Source: Bacteroidota bacterium
GTDB taxonomy: Bacteria; Bacteroidota; Rhodothermia; JANXDC01
NCBI GenBank assembly: GCA_025998875.1
Contig: AP024675.1
Span: 248,001 to 312,000 of the forward strand
Length of the DNA: 64,000 nucleotides
Reading direction: 5' to 3'
Shown here: positions 34,609 through 42,924 of the stretch, piece after piece
How the letters are laid out: each line of letters opens with the position of its first letter
Numbering within the stretch: the first letter of the stretch is position 1
Made by a program: the position numbers and the translations under genes
Notes under the pieces: generated by a model
What the model was told of the DNA's origin: nothing
What the model saw: the letters and a program-made list of their open reading frames with translations, nothing else
The model's database searches: none

Positions 34609-36075
34609 ATGGATGCGTTCCTACGCCTGGAAAATCCCACCGAGGCGCAGCGCGCCTATCGGCGCTGGACGCTCCTGTGGCTCACCACGGCTTTCGTCCT
34701 TTTCGCCGTAGTGGGTCTATTAGGGTTGCTCATGCGGCTCAATCAGGCCCGGTGGCTATCCCTTCCGCCGGAGCTCTTCTACGCCATTTTGACCCTGCAC
34801 GGGCTGGGGATGGTGGGCACGTGGTTCGTGGCCGGCATGGCCGTACTGGGGCAGATCCTGCAGCGCTACGTCAACCCCAGCCTGCGGGCAAGCCAGATCG
34901 CCTATTTCGGAACCCTGATCGCCGTCCTCTTGCTGCTGACCGCCACGCTGATCGGCCGGTTGGGCGTAGGGTGGTACTTTCTCTATCCGTTGCCTTTCTA
35001 TCCGAGCGGCGTATGGCCCCTGTGGGCCTCGTGGGTGTTTCTGGCTTTTCTGACCATCGCCGGGCTTTCCTGGACGATCTGGGTTGTGGACTACCTGCGC
35101 GCCATTGCCTCTCGCTACCGACTCTCGGAGGCGCTGGCCTGGCCCGTCCTGTTCCGGGGACGAGAGCTGGACGTTCCCCCCGTGATCCTGATCGCCACGG
35201 TCTCCCTAGTAGCGGGCCTTATCGGGCTGCTGGCGGCCGTGGTGTTGCTGGTGCTTTACTATCTGGAGGGGCTCGGTACGGGCCTGCGCAACGACGCCCT
35301 GCTCATGAAAAACCTGACCTTCTTCTTCGGGCACGTGTTGGTCAACATCACCATGTATCTGGGCGTGGCGGGCGTCTATGCCCTCTACCCCGGGCTTTCG
35401 GGTAAACCTCCGCTCAAGACGAAACGCTACGTGGCCGCGGCCTGGAACGTGGCGCTTCTGCTTGTGCTGTTGGCCTACTTCCACCACCTGTACATGGATT
35501 TCGCCCAACCCCTCTGGTTTCAGCGTCTGGGACAGATCGCCTCTTATCTGAGCTCGATCCCCGCCGCTGTGGTGACCATCGTCACCGTGCTCGCCCTTAC
35601 CTATGGCGCCCGGGGAGCGTGGACGCCGAGCCGGTTATTCCTGTTTCTGGGCACCATGGGGTGGGCCATCGGCGGCATGGCGGCTGTGATCGACTCGACG
35701 ATCCTGGTCAACTTCCGGTTCCACAACACGCTCTGGGTACCGGGACATTTCCACACCTACTTTCTCATGGGCGTGGTGCTCATGCTCTTGGGCTTTGGCT
35801 TCCGGTTTGTGCATGAGCTCAGCGGACATGAAGAGCCCCCGGCCCGTAGCCTGGGATGGCTGGTGGCCCTGGGAGGATATGGGTTTTTGGCCATGTTCTT
35901 CTACGGCGGCGTGCTGTCCGTACCTCGACGGTATGCGGCCTATCCGGATGAAGTGGCTTCAGGAGCCACCTTGGCCCAACTGGCCACCGTGTTCGTGCTC
36001 CTGCTCCTGACAGGACTGATAATCTACGCATGGCACTACGTGCGGCTTTTGCGGCAGGCCTGGTCTTCGGGCTAG
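34609..36075 (+). CDS. B-family heme-copper oxidase subunit I lacking the active-site Tyr (possible NO reductase)
   Basis: 488 residues, about 12-13 helices. His64 (LHGLGM) and His382 would bind the low-spin heme, His380 (WVPGHFHTY) the high-spin heme, and His242, His292 and His293 (FHHLYMD) CuB. The helix-6 motif that reads GHP-x-VY in oxygen reductases is GHVLVN here, so the cross-linked Tyr is Asn246. Loss of that Tyr is typical of NO reductases, including B-family-derived ones. Whether it reduces O2 or NO cannot be settled from sequence. The coding end overlaps the Sco gene by 46 bases. Confidence 0.92.
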   Translation: MDAFLRLENPTEAQRAYRRWTLLWLTTAFVLFAVVGLLGLLMRLNQARWLSLPPELFYAILTLHGLGMVGTWFVAGMAVLGQILQRYVNPSLRASQIAYFGTLIAVLLLLTATLIGRLGVGWYFLYPLPFYPSGVWPLWASWVFLAFLTIAGLSWTIWVVDYLRAIASRYRLSEALAWPVLFRGRELDVPPVILIATVSLVAGLIGLLAAVVLLVLYYLEGLGTGLRNDALLMKNLTFFFGHVLVNITMYLGVAGVYALYPGLSGKPPLKTKRYVAAAWNVALLLVLLAYFHHLYMDFAQPLWFQRLGQIASYLSSIPAAVVTIVTVLALTYGARGAWTPSRLFLFLGTMGWAIGGMAAVIDSTILVNFRFHNTLWVPGHFHTYFLMGVVLMLLGFGFRFVHELSGHEEPPARSLGWLVALGGYGFLAMFFYGGVLSVPRRYAAYPDEVASGATLAQLATVFVLLLLTGLIIYAWHYVRLLRQAWSSG

Positions 36076-36794
36076 CCACCGGCGGGTATGCCGGGCAGGA
36101 ATGGGTCCTGCCCCGCGAGGAGTACTACCTCTACCGACCCGTGCCGGACGTGCTTGTGGAGACGGTAGCCGGACGACGATGGCTCTCCAGCCTCTGGCAG
36201 GAGCGGCCGCTGTTGATCACCTTCGCCTATACGCGCTGTGGAGGGATCTGTCGGCCCTTTCTGGGCAGGCTGCACAAGGCGCTGGAGGCGATAGGAGGGG
36301 CGGGAAAGGCATACACGGTCGTGGTGCTGAGCATGGATCCCCTCGACAGTCCCAGAAGCATGTACCAGCTCGGCCAGCAGATTCAGCGCGCCCATCGACC
36401 CGGATGGATCTGGGGGATCCTGGCCCGGGAGGCCGACATTCCCCGCCTGCTGCGCGGTGTGGGATATTGGACTCGATGGGATAGCACCCTGCAACAGTAC
36501 GATCATCCGAGCGCCGTAATCGCCGTATCCGGCAACGGAAGGCTTGTGCGGATTCTGGTGGGCAATGAGGTTCGCTCCGGCCCCCTGGCCGATGTGGTGC
36601 GCGAACTGCGGGGCCTCTGGGTGCGCGCCTATCCCCTTCCGGACAGCACGGTGGCCTTCCGCTGTTTTCAGTACGACCCCGATCAGGGATGGAGGCCGGA
36701 TTGGGGGCTGATGCTCCTGTTGCTTCCCGGTCTGCTGGGCCTGGGTTTCATGTTCTGGCTCTTCGGCCACCGAAGCCGCCAATCTCCGGGGTAA
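36030..36794 (+). CDS. SCO1/SenC family copper-delivery protein
   Basis: 254 residues. An N-terminal signal or anchor (AAFAAGLVFGLATGGYAG) is followed by a thioredoxin-like domain with the copper ligands Cys70 and Cys74 in TRCGGICRP and His159 in YDHPSAV. A second hydrophobic segment near the C-terminus (LMLLLLPGLLGLGFMFWLFG) makes it membrane-anchored at both ends, which is not typical of Sco. Known Sco proteins load CuA in subunit II, consistent with its overlap with the oxidase gene. Confidence 0.9.
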   Translation: MALRAAFAAGLVFGLATGGYAGQEWVLPREEYYLYRPVPDVLVETVAGRRWLSSLWQERPLLITFAYTRCGGICRPFLGRLHKALEAIGGAGKAYTVVVLSMDPLDSPRSMYQLGQQIQRAHRPGWIWGILAREADIPRLLRGVGYWTRWDSTLQQYDHPSAVIAVSGNGRLVRILVGNEVRSGPLADVVRELRGLWVRAYPLPDSTVAFRCFQYDPDQGWRPDWGLMLLLLPGLLGLGFMFWLFGHRSRQSPG

Positions 36795-36878
36795 GCGCCG
36801 GCCTTCACCCTCCTCCCCACTTGACTGATCCCGACCACAGGACCCTTCTTTACGGGGCCATTCAGGAGGAAAGCGTCT

Positions 36879-38327
36879 ATGCTCCGCATCGCATCCCGGA
36901 CCCTGCTTGTGGTCGCGCTTACCGGTTCTCAGGCGGCGGCGCAGCCGTTGCGGCAGCAGATCGATCGCCTCCTTGATCAGCCCGCTTTCGCCAACGCCTT
37001 CTGGGGGGTATACATCCAATCCCTCCAGAGCGGGCGTGTCTGGTATGCGCGCAACGCGCAGAAAAGCTTTATGCCCGCCTCCAACCTCAAGCTCTACACC
37101 ACGGCGGCCGCGCTGGACCAATTGGGGCCGGAGTGGCGCTTTCAGACCGCGATTTACACCGACGGCTTTCTTGAGGCCGGCGCGTTGCACGGGAACCTGA
37201 TCGTGCGCGGAGGGGGAGACCCCTCCATCGGGGCCCGGTTTCACAACGGCAATCCCACGGCGGTTTTCGAAGCGTGGGCCGATTCCCTGCTGCGGCGCGG
37301 CATCCGCTTGATCACCGGGGACCTGATAGGCGACGATGACGCCTTTTCGGATACCCTTCTGGGCTACGGCTGGTCATGGGACGATGAGGTTTACGGATAC
37401 AGCGCGCAGATTTCCGCGCTTTCTTTCAACGACAACGTCATCGAAGTTCGCCTGCTTCCCGGCGATACCCCCGGTGCCCCGGCTCGCCTTATCGTCCGGC
37501 CCGAAACGCAGTACGTGCGCCTCCTCAACCAGACGCTCACGCTTCCGGCCGACTCGGCGCTCCAGGAAAGCTACGAGCGGGATCGAGCGAGCAACACCTT
37601 CTACCTGCGCACCCGTCTGCCCATGGGCCGGGAGGAAACCGAGCTGCTGGCCATCCATAACCCGACGCTCTACTTCGTCACCGTCTTGTATGAAACGCTC
37701 CAGCGCCGGGGTATACAGGTACTCGGTCGTCCCCGGGATGGAGATGAGCTCTCCATCAAACCCGACTACGAGCGATGCAGGCTACTGTGGACCCACTACT
37801 CTCCCCCACTCCGGGAGATCGTGCGCGTGATCAACAAGGTGAGCCAGAACCTGTATGCAGAACTCCTGCTGCGCGCGCTGGGCCGGGAACGTTTCGGAAC
37901 CGGAACCGCCTCTACCGGCGTGCAGGCGGCCATGGAGACCTTTCAGCGGGCGGGTATCGATACCAGCCGCCTCGTTATGGTCGACGGCAGCGGGCTTTCT
38001 CGCATGAACCTGGTCACCCCGGAGATGACCGCCCGCCTACTGGCTTTCATGTACCGGCACCCCCATGGGGAGGTGTTCCTTCAATCGCTCCCCGTTGCCG
38101 GTCTGGACGGCACCCTGGCCAACCGCATGCGCGATGGTCCGGCCAGGGGTCGGGTATGGGCCAAGACGGGCTTTGTAGCCCACGTACGCACGCTCTCTGG
38201 ATACGTACAGACCCGCCGCGGGGAATGGCTGCTCTTCAGCCTTATGAGCAACCACTACACGGTCCCCACCCGGATGGTCAACGAGGCACAGGATCGCCTG
38301 CTGGAACGGCTCGTCGAAGGGCGATGA
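36879..38327 (+). CDS. dacB: D-alanyl-D-alanine carboxypeptidase/endopeptidase (PBP4/DacB family)
   Basis: 482 residues with signal peptide (ASRTLLVVALTGSQAAAQP). Penicillin-binding motifs: S68-x-x-K71 in MPASNLKLYT, S-x-N in NKVSQNLYAE and KTG in WAKTGFVAHV. The long insert between the first and second motifs (about residues 85-290) is the class C PBP4 hallmark. It trims or cleaves peptidoglycan cross-links in the periplasm. A good AGGAGG ribosome site precedes ATG 36879, and the stop overlaps the next gene by ATGA. Confidence 0.94.
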   Translation: MLRIASRTLLVVALTGSQAAAQPLRQQIDRLLDQPAFANAFWGVYIQSLQSGRVWYARNAQKSFMPASNLKLYTTAAALDQLGPEWRFQTAIYTDGFLEAGALHGNLIVRGGGDPSIGARFHNGNPTAVFEAWADSLLRRGIRLITGDLIGDDDAFSDTLLGYGWSWDDEVYGYSAQISALSFNDNVIEVRLLPGDTPGAPARLIVRPETQYVRLLNQTLTLPADSALQESYERDRASNTFYLRTRLPMGREETELLAIHNPTLYFVTVLYETLQRRGIQVLGRPRDGDELSIKPDYERCRLLWTHYSPPLREIVRVINKVSQNLYAELLLRALGRERFGTGTASTGVQAAMETFQRAGIDTSRLVMVDGSGLSRMNLVTPEMTARLLAFMYRHPHGEVFLQSLPVAGLDGTLANRMRDGPARGRVWAKTGFVAHVRTLSGYVQTRRGEWLLFSLMSNHYTVPTRMVNEAQDRLLERLVEGR

Positions 38328-38680
38328 ACTACTTCGCTCGTGTCTACGAGGTTGTACGCCGCATCCCACCCGGTCGGGTTACAACCTACGGGCATATTGC
38401 CGCCTATCTTGGTCTGCGCAGCGGGGCGCGCATGGTGGGATGGGCGCTCAACGCGCTCAAAAACGAAGGGGACTGGTTCTCCCTTCCTGCCCACCGCGTG
38501 GTCAACCGCCGGGGTGAACTCACCGGGCGCATGCACTTCGGCGGCTACCACGTCATGGAGGATCTCCTGCGGGCCGAAGGGGTAACGTTTCTCGAAGACG
38601 GCCGGGTGGATTTAAGCCGCCACCTCTGGATACCCGGCGCAGATGAGCCCTGCGACGCCCCCATAGCCCCCGGGCCCTGA
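38324..38680 (+). CDS. Alkyltransferase-like protein (MGMT family, catalytic Cys replaced)
   Basis: 118 residues of the O6-alkylguanine-DNA alkyltransferase DNA-binding fold: IPPGRVTTYGHIAAYLG, then GARMVGWALNAL with the arginine-finger region. The reactive motif PCHRV is PAHRV, Ala56 replacing Cys, so it cannot accept alkyl groups. Known ATL proteins bind O6-alkylguanine and flag it for nucleotide excision repair. It is coupled to dacB by ATGA. Its C-terminus is slightly longer than in E. coli YbaZ. Confidence 0.9.
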   Translation: MNYFARVYEVVRRIPPGRVTTYGHIAAYLGLRSGARMVGWALNALKNEGDWFSLPAHRVVNRRGELTGRMHFGGYHVMEDLLRAEGVTFLEDGRVDLSRHLWIPGADEPCDAPIAPGP

Positions 38681-38688
38681 GCGCGCGC

Positions 38689-39030
38689 TTACGGAGACGG
38701 ACTCTGAGGGGTATTCCCTCCTCCGGGCGGCACCAGGGGCGCTGAGGCCGGGGCCTGCTGAGAAGCGCGCTCCTGGATGATGCTCTCCGTCTGGTTACGA
38801 TCGATGAGAAAGTTGGCCAGCAAGCACAGAAGCAGAAAGATCGTAGCCAACACGGTGGTCGTCTTGCTCAGAATATCCGCCGTTCGGCGCACACCCAGGA
38901 TCTGCGCTCCCCCGAATCCACCGGCGATCCCAGCCAGCCCCTCCCCTTTGCTGCTCTGGAGCAGTACCACCGGGATCAGCAGAATGGCGATAAAGGTGAT
39001 CAGCCCGATTACGATGTAATAGCCTATCAT
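38689..39030 (-). CDS. secG: Preprotein translocase subunit SecG
   Basis: 113 residues: two helices (YYIVIGLITFIAILLIPVVLL and TTTVLATIFLLLCLLANFLI) around the conserved QSSKGEGLAGIAGGFGG loop, then a Pro/Ser-rich tail. SecG is the accessory subunit of SecYEG. ATG 39030 follows GAGGT; the longer frame upstream has no ribosome site. It converges on the alkyltransferase-like gene with 8 bases between stops. Confidence 0.93.
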   Translation of the reverse strand: MIGYYIVIGLITFIAILLIPVVLLQSSKGEGLAGIAGGFGGAQILGVRRTADILSKTTTVLATIFLLLCLLANFLIDRNQTESIIQERASQQAPASAPLVPPGGGNTPQSPSP

Positions 39031-39163
39031 AGGCGACCTCTTGCTCTCTGTTGGCCGGTAAAAATAAAGGCGCCCCCGAAGCGCACGCAATGTTGCCCAT
39101 TAAACTCTCTTCGGCTTCCTGCCGTCTATAGCGGTGCGGAAACAGAAACGTGGAGGTGTTGTC

Positions 39164-39655
39164 ATGAGAGCCCTTCTGGTCCTGACGCTGGCCGTGCTGG
39201 CCCTTGGAGGTCCCTCCTGGGCACAAGGCCAGGGACAGCAGCGGCCCCAGCGTCCTCAGCTGACGGCCGAACAGCGCCAGAAATTGCAGGAAGCACGTGA
39301 TCGGTTTGCGCGGGAGGCGATCGACCTGCGCGCCGCCGTGGCCAAAGAGCGTCTGGAACTGAGGCGGCTACTGCGGGCCGAGAACCCGAATATGGCCCAG
39401 GTAGAGAGCCAGTTGCGGCGTCTCTCCGAAGCGGAAGCGCGTCTGCGCATGGCTCGGATCCGTTTTCAGCAGGAGGTACGCCAGATTGTGGGCCCGGAGC
39501 AGTATGCGCGCTTCCGCGCCATGTGGCGCGAAGACCTGAGGGAAAAGCCGCATCCGCGCATGAGAGCCCTGATCCGCGAGCGCATCATGCGCTTCCGGAC
39601 ACCTGGACCGGGGCTGCGGATGCAACCGGAGCGGCCCAATCGTGACGGCTTCTAA
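39164..39655 (+). CDS. Spy/CpxP/ZraP-like periplasmic protein
   Basis: 163 residues from ATG 39164, preceded by GGAGGTG at 5-base spacing. Signal peptide ALLVLTLAVLALGGPSWAQG, a Gln/Pro-rich spacer, then an LTxxQ motif (LTAEQRQKLQEARDRF) and long charged helices to residue 130. This matches the heavy-metal-sensor/Spy family of periplasmic chaperone or metal-binding proteins. It lies next to the metal island but on the opposite strand with its own terminator. Confidence 0.78.
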   Translation: MRALLVLTLAVLALGGPSWAQGQGQQRPQRPQLTAEQRQKLQEARDRFAREAIDLRAAVAKERLELRRLLRAENPNMAQVESQLRRLSEAEARLRMARIRFQQEVRQIVGPEQYARFRAMWREDLREKPHPRMRALIRERIMRFRTPGPGLRMQPERPNRDGF

Positions 39656-39680
39656 GCGCCACAGAGCCGCCCCCTTTTTC

Positions 39681-39712
39681 AGGCCGCTTCTCTGCAAGCG
39701 GCCTTTATTTAT
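39681..39712 (+). terminator. Rho-independent terminator of the Spy-like gene
   Basis: A 9-bp stem AGGCCGCTT/AAGCGGCCT with a 6-base loop is followed by TTATTTATT on the plus strand, 26 bases after the stop. The tail overlaps the last codons of the convergent MFS gene. Confidence 0.8.
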
Positions 39713-40880
39713 TGGTCCGCATCGTTACGCCCATCAGCCCCGTTGCAAGCACAAGAAAGCCCACAGACCAGATCACCAGCAGCTGAAGATCCCGCTCATA
39801 GAGCAGGCCCATAGCGAGGCTTCCCACAAACCAGGCCAGACCGAAGACGGCGTGAAAGATCCCGTAAGCACGCCCTCGCCATTCCGGGGGTAGGAGCCGG
39901 GCGATCTCGGCCCGCAGGACGGACTCCTGGGCCCCCATGCCCACACCCCACAGGACCGCTCCGGCCACGATGGCCTCCGGGCGGCCTGCAAAGGCAAGGG
40001 GGGCAAAGCCTGCGCTCATAAGCAGAGCTATGATCAGCGCCCAGAGCCCCAATCGATCGAAGAGGCGCCCGAAAAGCAAAGCCGCCAGCGCGTCCACCCC
40101 CATTGCAAGGGCATATAGAGCGGCCACCTCCTGCCCGGACAGGACCCCGATCCGCTCGGCGTGATAGCCTATGAGCGGGAAGTCCGCATACCCCATGGCC
40201 AGGGCGGCACTGGCGGCAAGATACCAGCCAAAGACGGCCGGGAAACGTTCGGATCGCGCCTCCGGGACCGGATTCCCCTCCAGCCGCTCCGGATGGGGAT
40301 ACCGCCGATGGGTATAGGCTAGCACGACAAGCGCCCCCATGGCGGGCAGAGCCAGCGCGGCAAAGGCCAGCGCGTAGCTCTCCCGCACCCCCAGGATGGC
40401 GGCCACAAACAGGGGTCCCCCTACGGCCCCGATCTGATCCAACGCCTCATGCAGACCAAAAACCCGCCCCCCACCCAGCCGAGCGGCAGCATAGGAGAGC
40501 ACCACATCCCGAGGAGGGGTGCGAAGCCCCTTGCCGAGCCGTTCCAGGAGCAGGAGCAGCACCGCCCACTCCCAGCGCCCCACCAGGGCAAGCAGGGGCA
40601 CAGCCCCCAGATTGAGCGCATATCCTAGCCCGAGCAACGCCCAGTAACGTCGGATACGATCGGTCCAGTAGCCGGAAGCGAGGCGAATCAGATAACCCAC
40701 CAGCTCCCCGGCGCCGGAGACGATCCCCACTACGGCTCCCGAGGCCCCGAGCACGGCCAGAAAAGGCCCCGTTATGGCGCGCGCTCCCTCGTAAGTGGCA
40801 TCGGCCAGGAGGCTGATGATTCCGAAAAGCCACACCAGCCGCAGGGCGCGCCTCTGTTCAGGAGCCGGCTGTAGGCGCAT
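39705..40880 (-). CDS. Major facilitator superfamily transporter
   Basis: 391 residues with about 12 helices. Features: ADATYEGARAITGPFLAVLG in the first helices, the DRIRR loop, ERLGKGLRTPPRDVVLSYAA between helices 4 and 5, and a DRLG loop in the second half. These MFS members are often annotated as efflux transporters. It starts inside the HMA gene (23-base overlap), making it the last gene of the metal-handling operon; a role in metal or drug export is inferred from context only. Confidence 0.87.
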   Translation of the reverse strand: MRLQPAPEQRRALRLVWLFGIISLLADATYEGARAITGPFLAVLGASGAVVGIVSGAGELVGYLIRLASGYWTDRIRRYWALLGLGYALNLGAVPLLALVGRWEWAVLLLLLERLGKGLRTPPRDVVLSYAAARLGGGRVFGLHEALDQIGAVGGPLFVAAILGVRESYALAFAALALPAMGALVVLAYTHRRYPHPERLEGNPVPEARSERFPAVFGWYLAASAALAMGYADFPLIGYHAERIGVLSGQEVAALYALAMGVDALAALLFGRLFDRLGLWALIIALLMSAGFAPLAFAGRPEAIVAGAVLWGVGMGAQESVLRAEIARLLPPEWRGRAYGIFHAVFGLAWFVGSLAMGLLYERDLQLLVIWSVGFLVLATGLMGVTMRTNK

Positions 40881-41109
40881 GCTGTACTACCTCGTAGCCG
40901 ATCGCCTCCGCGGCTTCTCGAAGGGCATCCAAGTCAACCTCCGCGCCCCAGACGAGCACCCGTCCGGTGCGGCTATCGGCCCGTACGAGCTCCACCCCCG
41001 ATACCCGGCGCAGAGCGGCCTCCACGGCCTGCGCACAGGCCCGGCAGACCATGCCGGCCACCTGGAGCTCCCAGTTCGGCTTCCTGCGAGGCCTCAGCAA
41101 GGGAATCAT
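40858..41109 (-). CDS. Heavy-metal-associated (HMA) domain protein
   Basis: 83 residues. After a short basic N-terminus it is a single ferredoxin-like HMA domain: metal loop GMVCRACAQAVEAAL (C-x2-C), then RVSGVELVRADSRTGRVLV and ALREAAEAIGYEV. It would bind Cu(I) or a similar soft metal in the cytoplasm. ATGA coupling to the DUF2231 gene upstream and overlap with the MFS gene downstream. Confidence 0.88.
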   Translation of the reverse strand: MIPLLRPRRKPNWELQVAGMVCRACAQAVEAALRRVSGVELVRADSRTGRVLVWGAEVDLDALREAAEAIGYEVVQHAPTAGS

Positions 41110-42146
41110 AGCCCCTCCGGCGACTGCACAGGCTTCACCTCCCAGCGGTGTATGCGTAGCAAGCCCTCTCCCTCCAATCGCAACCCGACGCGGCCCGGAG
41201 GAAGGGGATCGGCATGTCCGTGCACGCGCATACGTCCCCCTACATACCCCCGGAAATGTCTGCCCGTACTTACCACGGCCAGCCGAAGCGTGTCGCCAGC
41301 AGAGGCAAGGACGGCCTCATCCCATATACGCACCCTGCCAGGCTCCTTCCGGCCCAGCAAAAGCCGATCGGCCTCCAGGCGAAGAAAATCATACCGGCTA
41401 CTATCCTGCAGGTGATGTAGGATCTCCAGGGCACCGCGAAAGGCGGAGCGGTCCAGCTCTACTGTGAGTTCCCCATCACCCCAGATGGGCTCAAGCACCC
41501 ACATGCCGGCCCCGGGCCGTTGGGCGCGCAGCGGCAGTCCCCCGGCAGGCAGGGAATCCACGTCCACGTCCCATGGCCCGGAAAGCAGGGTAAGCCAGCG
41601 CTCCCGCCACAGACGAACCGCCTCGGAGCCGGGCACCCAGCTGCCCCCTTGCTCCGGATGGATCGCAAACTCCTGGCTTGAGAACGGACGGTCCACGGTC
41701 ACGGGGGCTGTGCGCACCCCCACCCCGTGTTGGTATACGAGCGCCCCTCCCCTGTCGGCCGCTTCATAGAGCAACCACCAGCCGGGCAGAGACAGCGCCC
41801 AGAGCGCCCATCGCAGCCCGCTGAGAGGGCGCCAGAAGGCGAGCAGAAGGCGCAATCCGGCGTACCCGCCGAGGAAAAGCAGGGCCCGTAGGGCCCAGGT
41901 CTCGTGTGCTGCGAGCACGCTATAGGCCTCTCCGGAAAGCGGCCCTATGCCCTCTGCAGCCGCCTCTCCGGACAGATACGCTCCCAGCGCCCCGACAGCG
42001 GCCAGCACATAGAGGAGAAGAGCGGATCGAAATAACCAGGGGTAGCTTCGCATCCCCTGCGCTACGGCATCGACCAGCACGGCGACGACGTAGAGCGCGA
42101 TCGGAAAATGCACCAGCAGGGGATGCCAGTTGGGAAGCGTTTCCAT
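41106..42146 (-). CDS. DUF2231 membrane domain fused to a C-terminal beta-sandwich domain
   Basis: 346 residues. Residues 1-140: LPNWHPLLVHFPIALYVVAVL with conserved His residues, and three further helices, the DUF2231 membrane domain. Residues about 165-346 form a hydrophilic beta-rich domain (GELTVELDRSAFRGALEIL; VGLRLEGEGLLRIHRWEVKPV) resembling the concanavalin-like folds of DUF1080 or laminin-G proteins. The fusion suggests an outward-facing sensor or binding module on a possible heme-bearing membrane domain. Function unknown; it lies in the metal operon between PepSY and HMA genes. Confidence 0.7.
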   Translation of the reverse strand: METLPNWHPLLVHFPIALYVVAVLVDAVAQGMRSYPWLFRSALLLYVLAAVGALGAYLSGEAAAEGIGPLSGEAYSVLAAHETWALRALLFLGGYAGLRLLLAFWRPLSGLRWALWALSLPGWWLLYEAADRGGALVYQHGVGVRTAPVTVDRPFSSQEFAIHPEQGGSWVPGSEAVRLWRERWLTLLSGPWDVDVDSLPAGGLPLRAQRPGAGMWVLEPIWGDGELTVELDRSAFRGALEILHHLQDSSRYDFLRLEADRLLLGRKEPGRVRIWDEAVLASAGDTLRLAVVSTGRHFRGYVGGRMRVHGHADPLPPGRVGLRLEGEGLLRIHRWEVKPVQSPEGL

Positions 42147-42149
42147 CGT

Positions 42150-42923
42150 TCAGCCCTGTATGGAACTTCGCATAGCCGCTTGTCGCCGTCCACTCCGGCG
42201 GCGTAACCAGGGGCTTGTAACCGCCCACAGCAGCAGGCCCGAAAACACGGTCAGCAGCCCGAGGACGGAGAGCACCCGAAGAAGCAGATGATTGAAGTCC
42301 GTCCGATCCCGGTAATCCATGATGTGCAGCATCCAGAGGAAATCAAAAACGCGCCAGGTCGCATTCCGCCGCGCGGTAACCAGACCCCGCTCGGCCGCCA
42401 CGTAGATGCGCGTTTCCGTGGGATGGTCGAACTCCACACACCAGGCCGGCAGTTCTTTGTCCCGGTATTCCCCGCCGGGTTCAACTTGCTCGATCCACCG
42501 GACCTGCCGCACAGGAGCTTCAGGGAGAAAATCGCGCTCGGCGATACGGATCGCCTCCTGCCTCTGGATCGGGGAGCGCAGCTGTCCAGATCGCGCATCC
42601 AGGAGCGCGTACCGCACCCGATCGGAGGCTCTATAGGCGACCTCGTAGACGGGCTCTCCCAGCAGGGGACGCAGGGTGAGCTGCATCACCTCCGGCGTGT
42701 CCGGATGAGCCGCGTAGAAAGCGGCCAGCACAGCAGCCGGACCGAGCAACCCATCGGGCACAGATCGCCACCGCTCCGGTTCGGCGGCCAGGTCTTCTCC
42801 GCGCACCCGCTCGATGGGGTTCCAGGCAAAGTACAACCCGCTGGCTGTCCAGGCCAGCAACTGCACCCCTACCAGGAGCCCCAGATATCGGTGCGCCTTG
42901 CGAATCCAGCGTACGGCGGCCAT
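42150..42923 (-). CDS. PepSY-domain membrane protein
   Basis: 257 residues with an N-terminal helix (YLGLLVGVQLLAWTASGLYF) preceded by a conserved RKAHRYLG, a periplasmic PepSY-like region (AIRIAERDFLPEAPVRQVRW), WMLHIMDYRDR and a last helix LSVLGLLTVFSGLLLW. This is the PepSY_TM pattern found near metal and siderophore uptake or reduction genes; the paired His residues may hold heme. One base separates it from the lipoprotein gene upstream. Confidence 0.8.
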   Translation of the reverse strand: MAAVRWIRKAHRYLGLLVGVQLLAWTASGLYFAWNPIERVRGEDLAAEPERWRSVPDGLLGPAAVLAAFYAAHPDTPEVMQLTLRPLLGEPVYEVAYRASDRVRYALLDARSGQLRSPIQRQEAIRIAERDFLPEAPVRQVRWIEQVEPGGEYRDKELPAWCVEFDHPTETRIYVAAERGLVTARRNATWRVFDFLWMLHIMDYRDRTDFNHLLLRVLSVLGLLTVFSGLLLWAVTSPWLRRRSGRRQAAMRSSIQG

Positions 42924-42924
42924 A

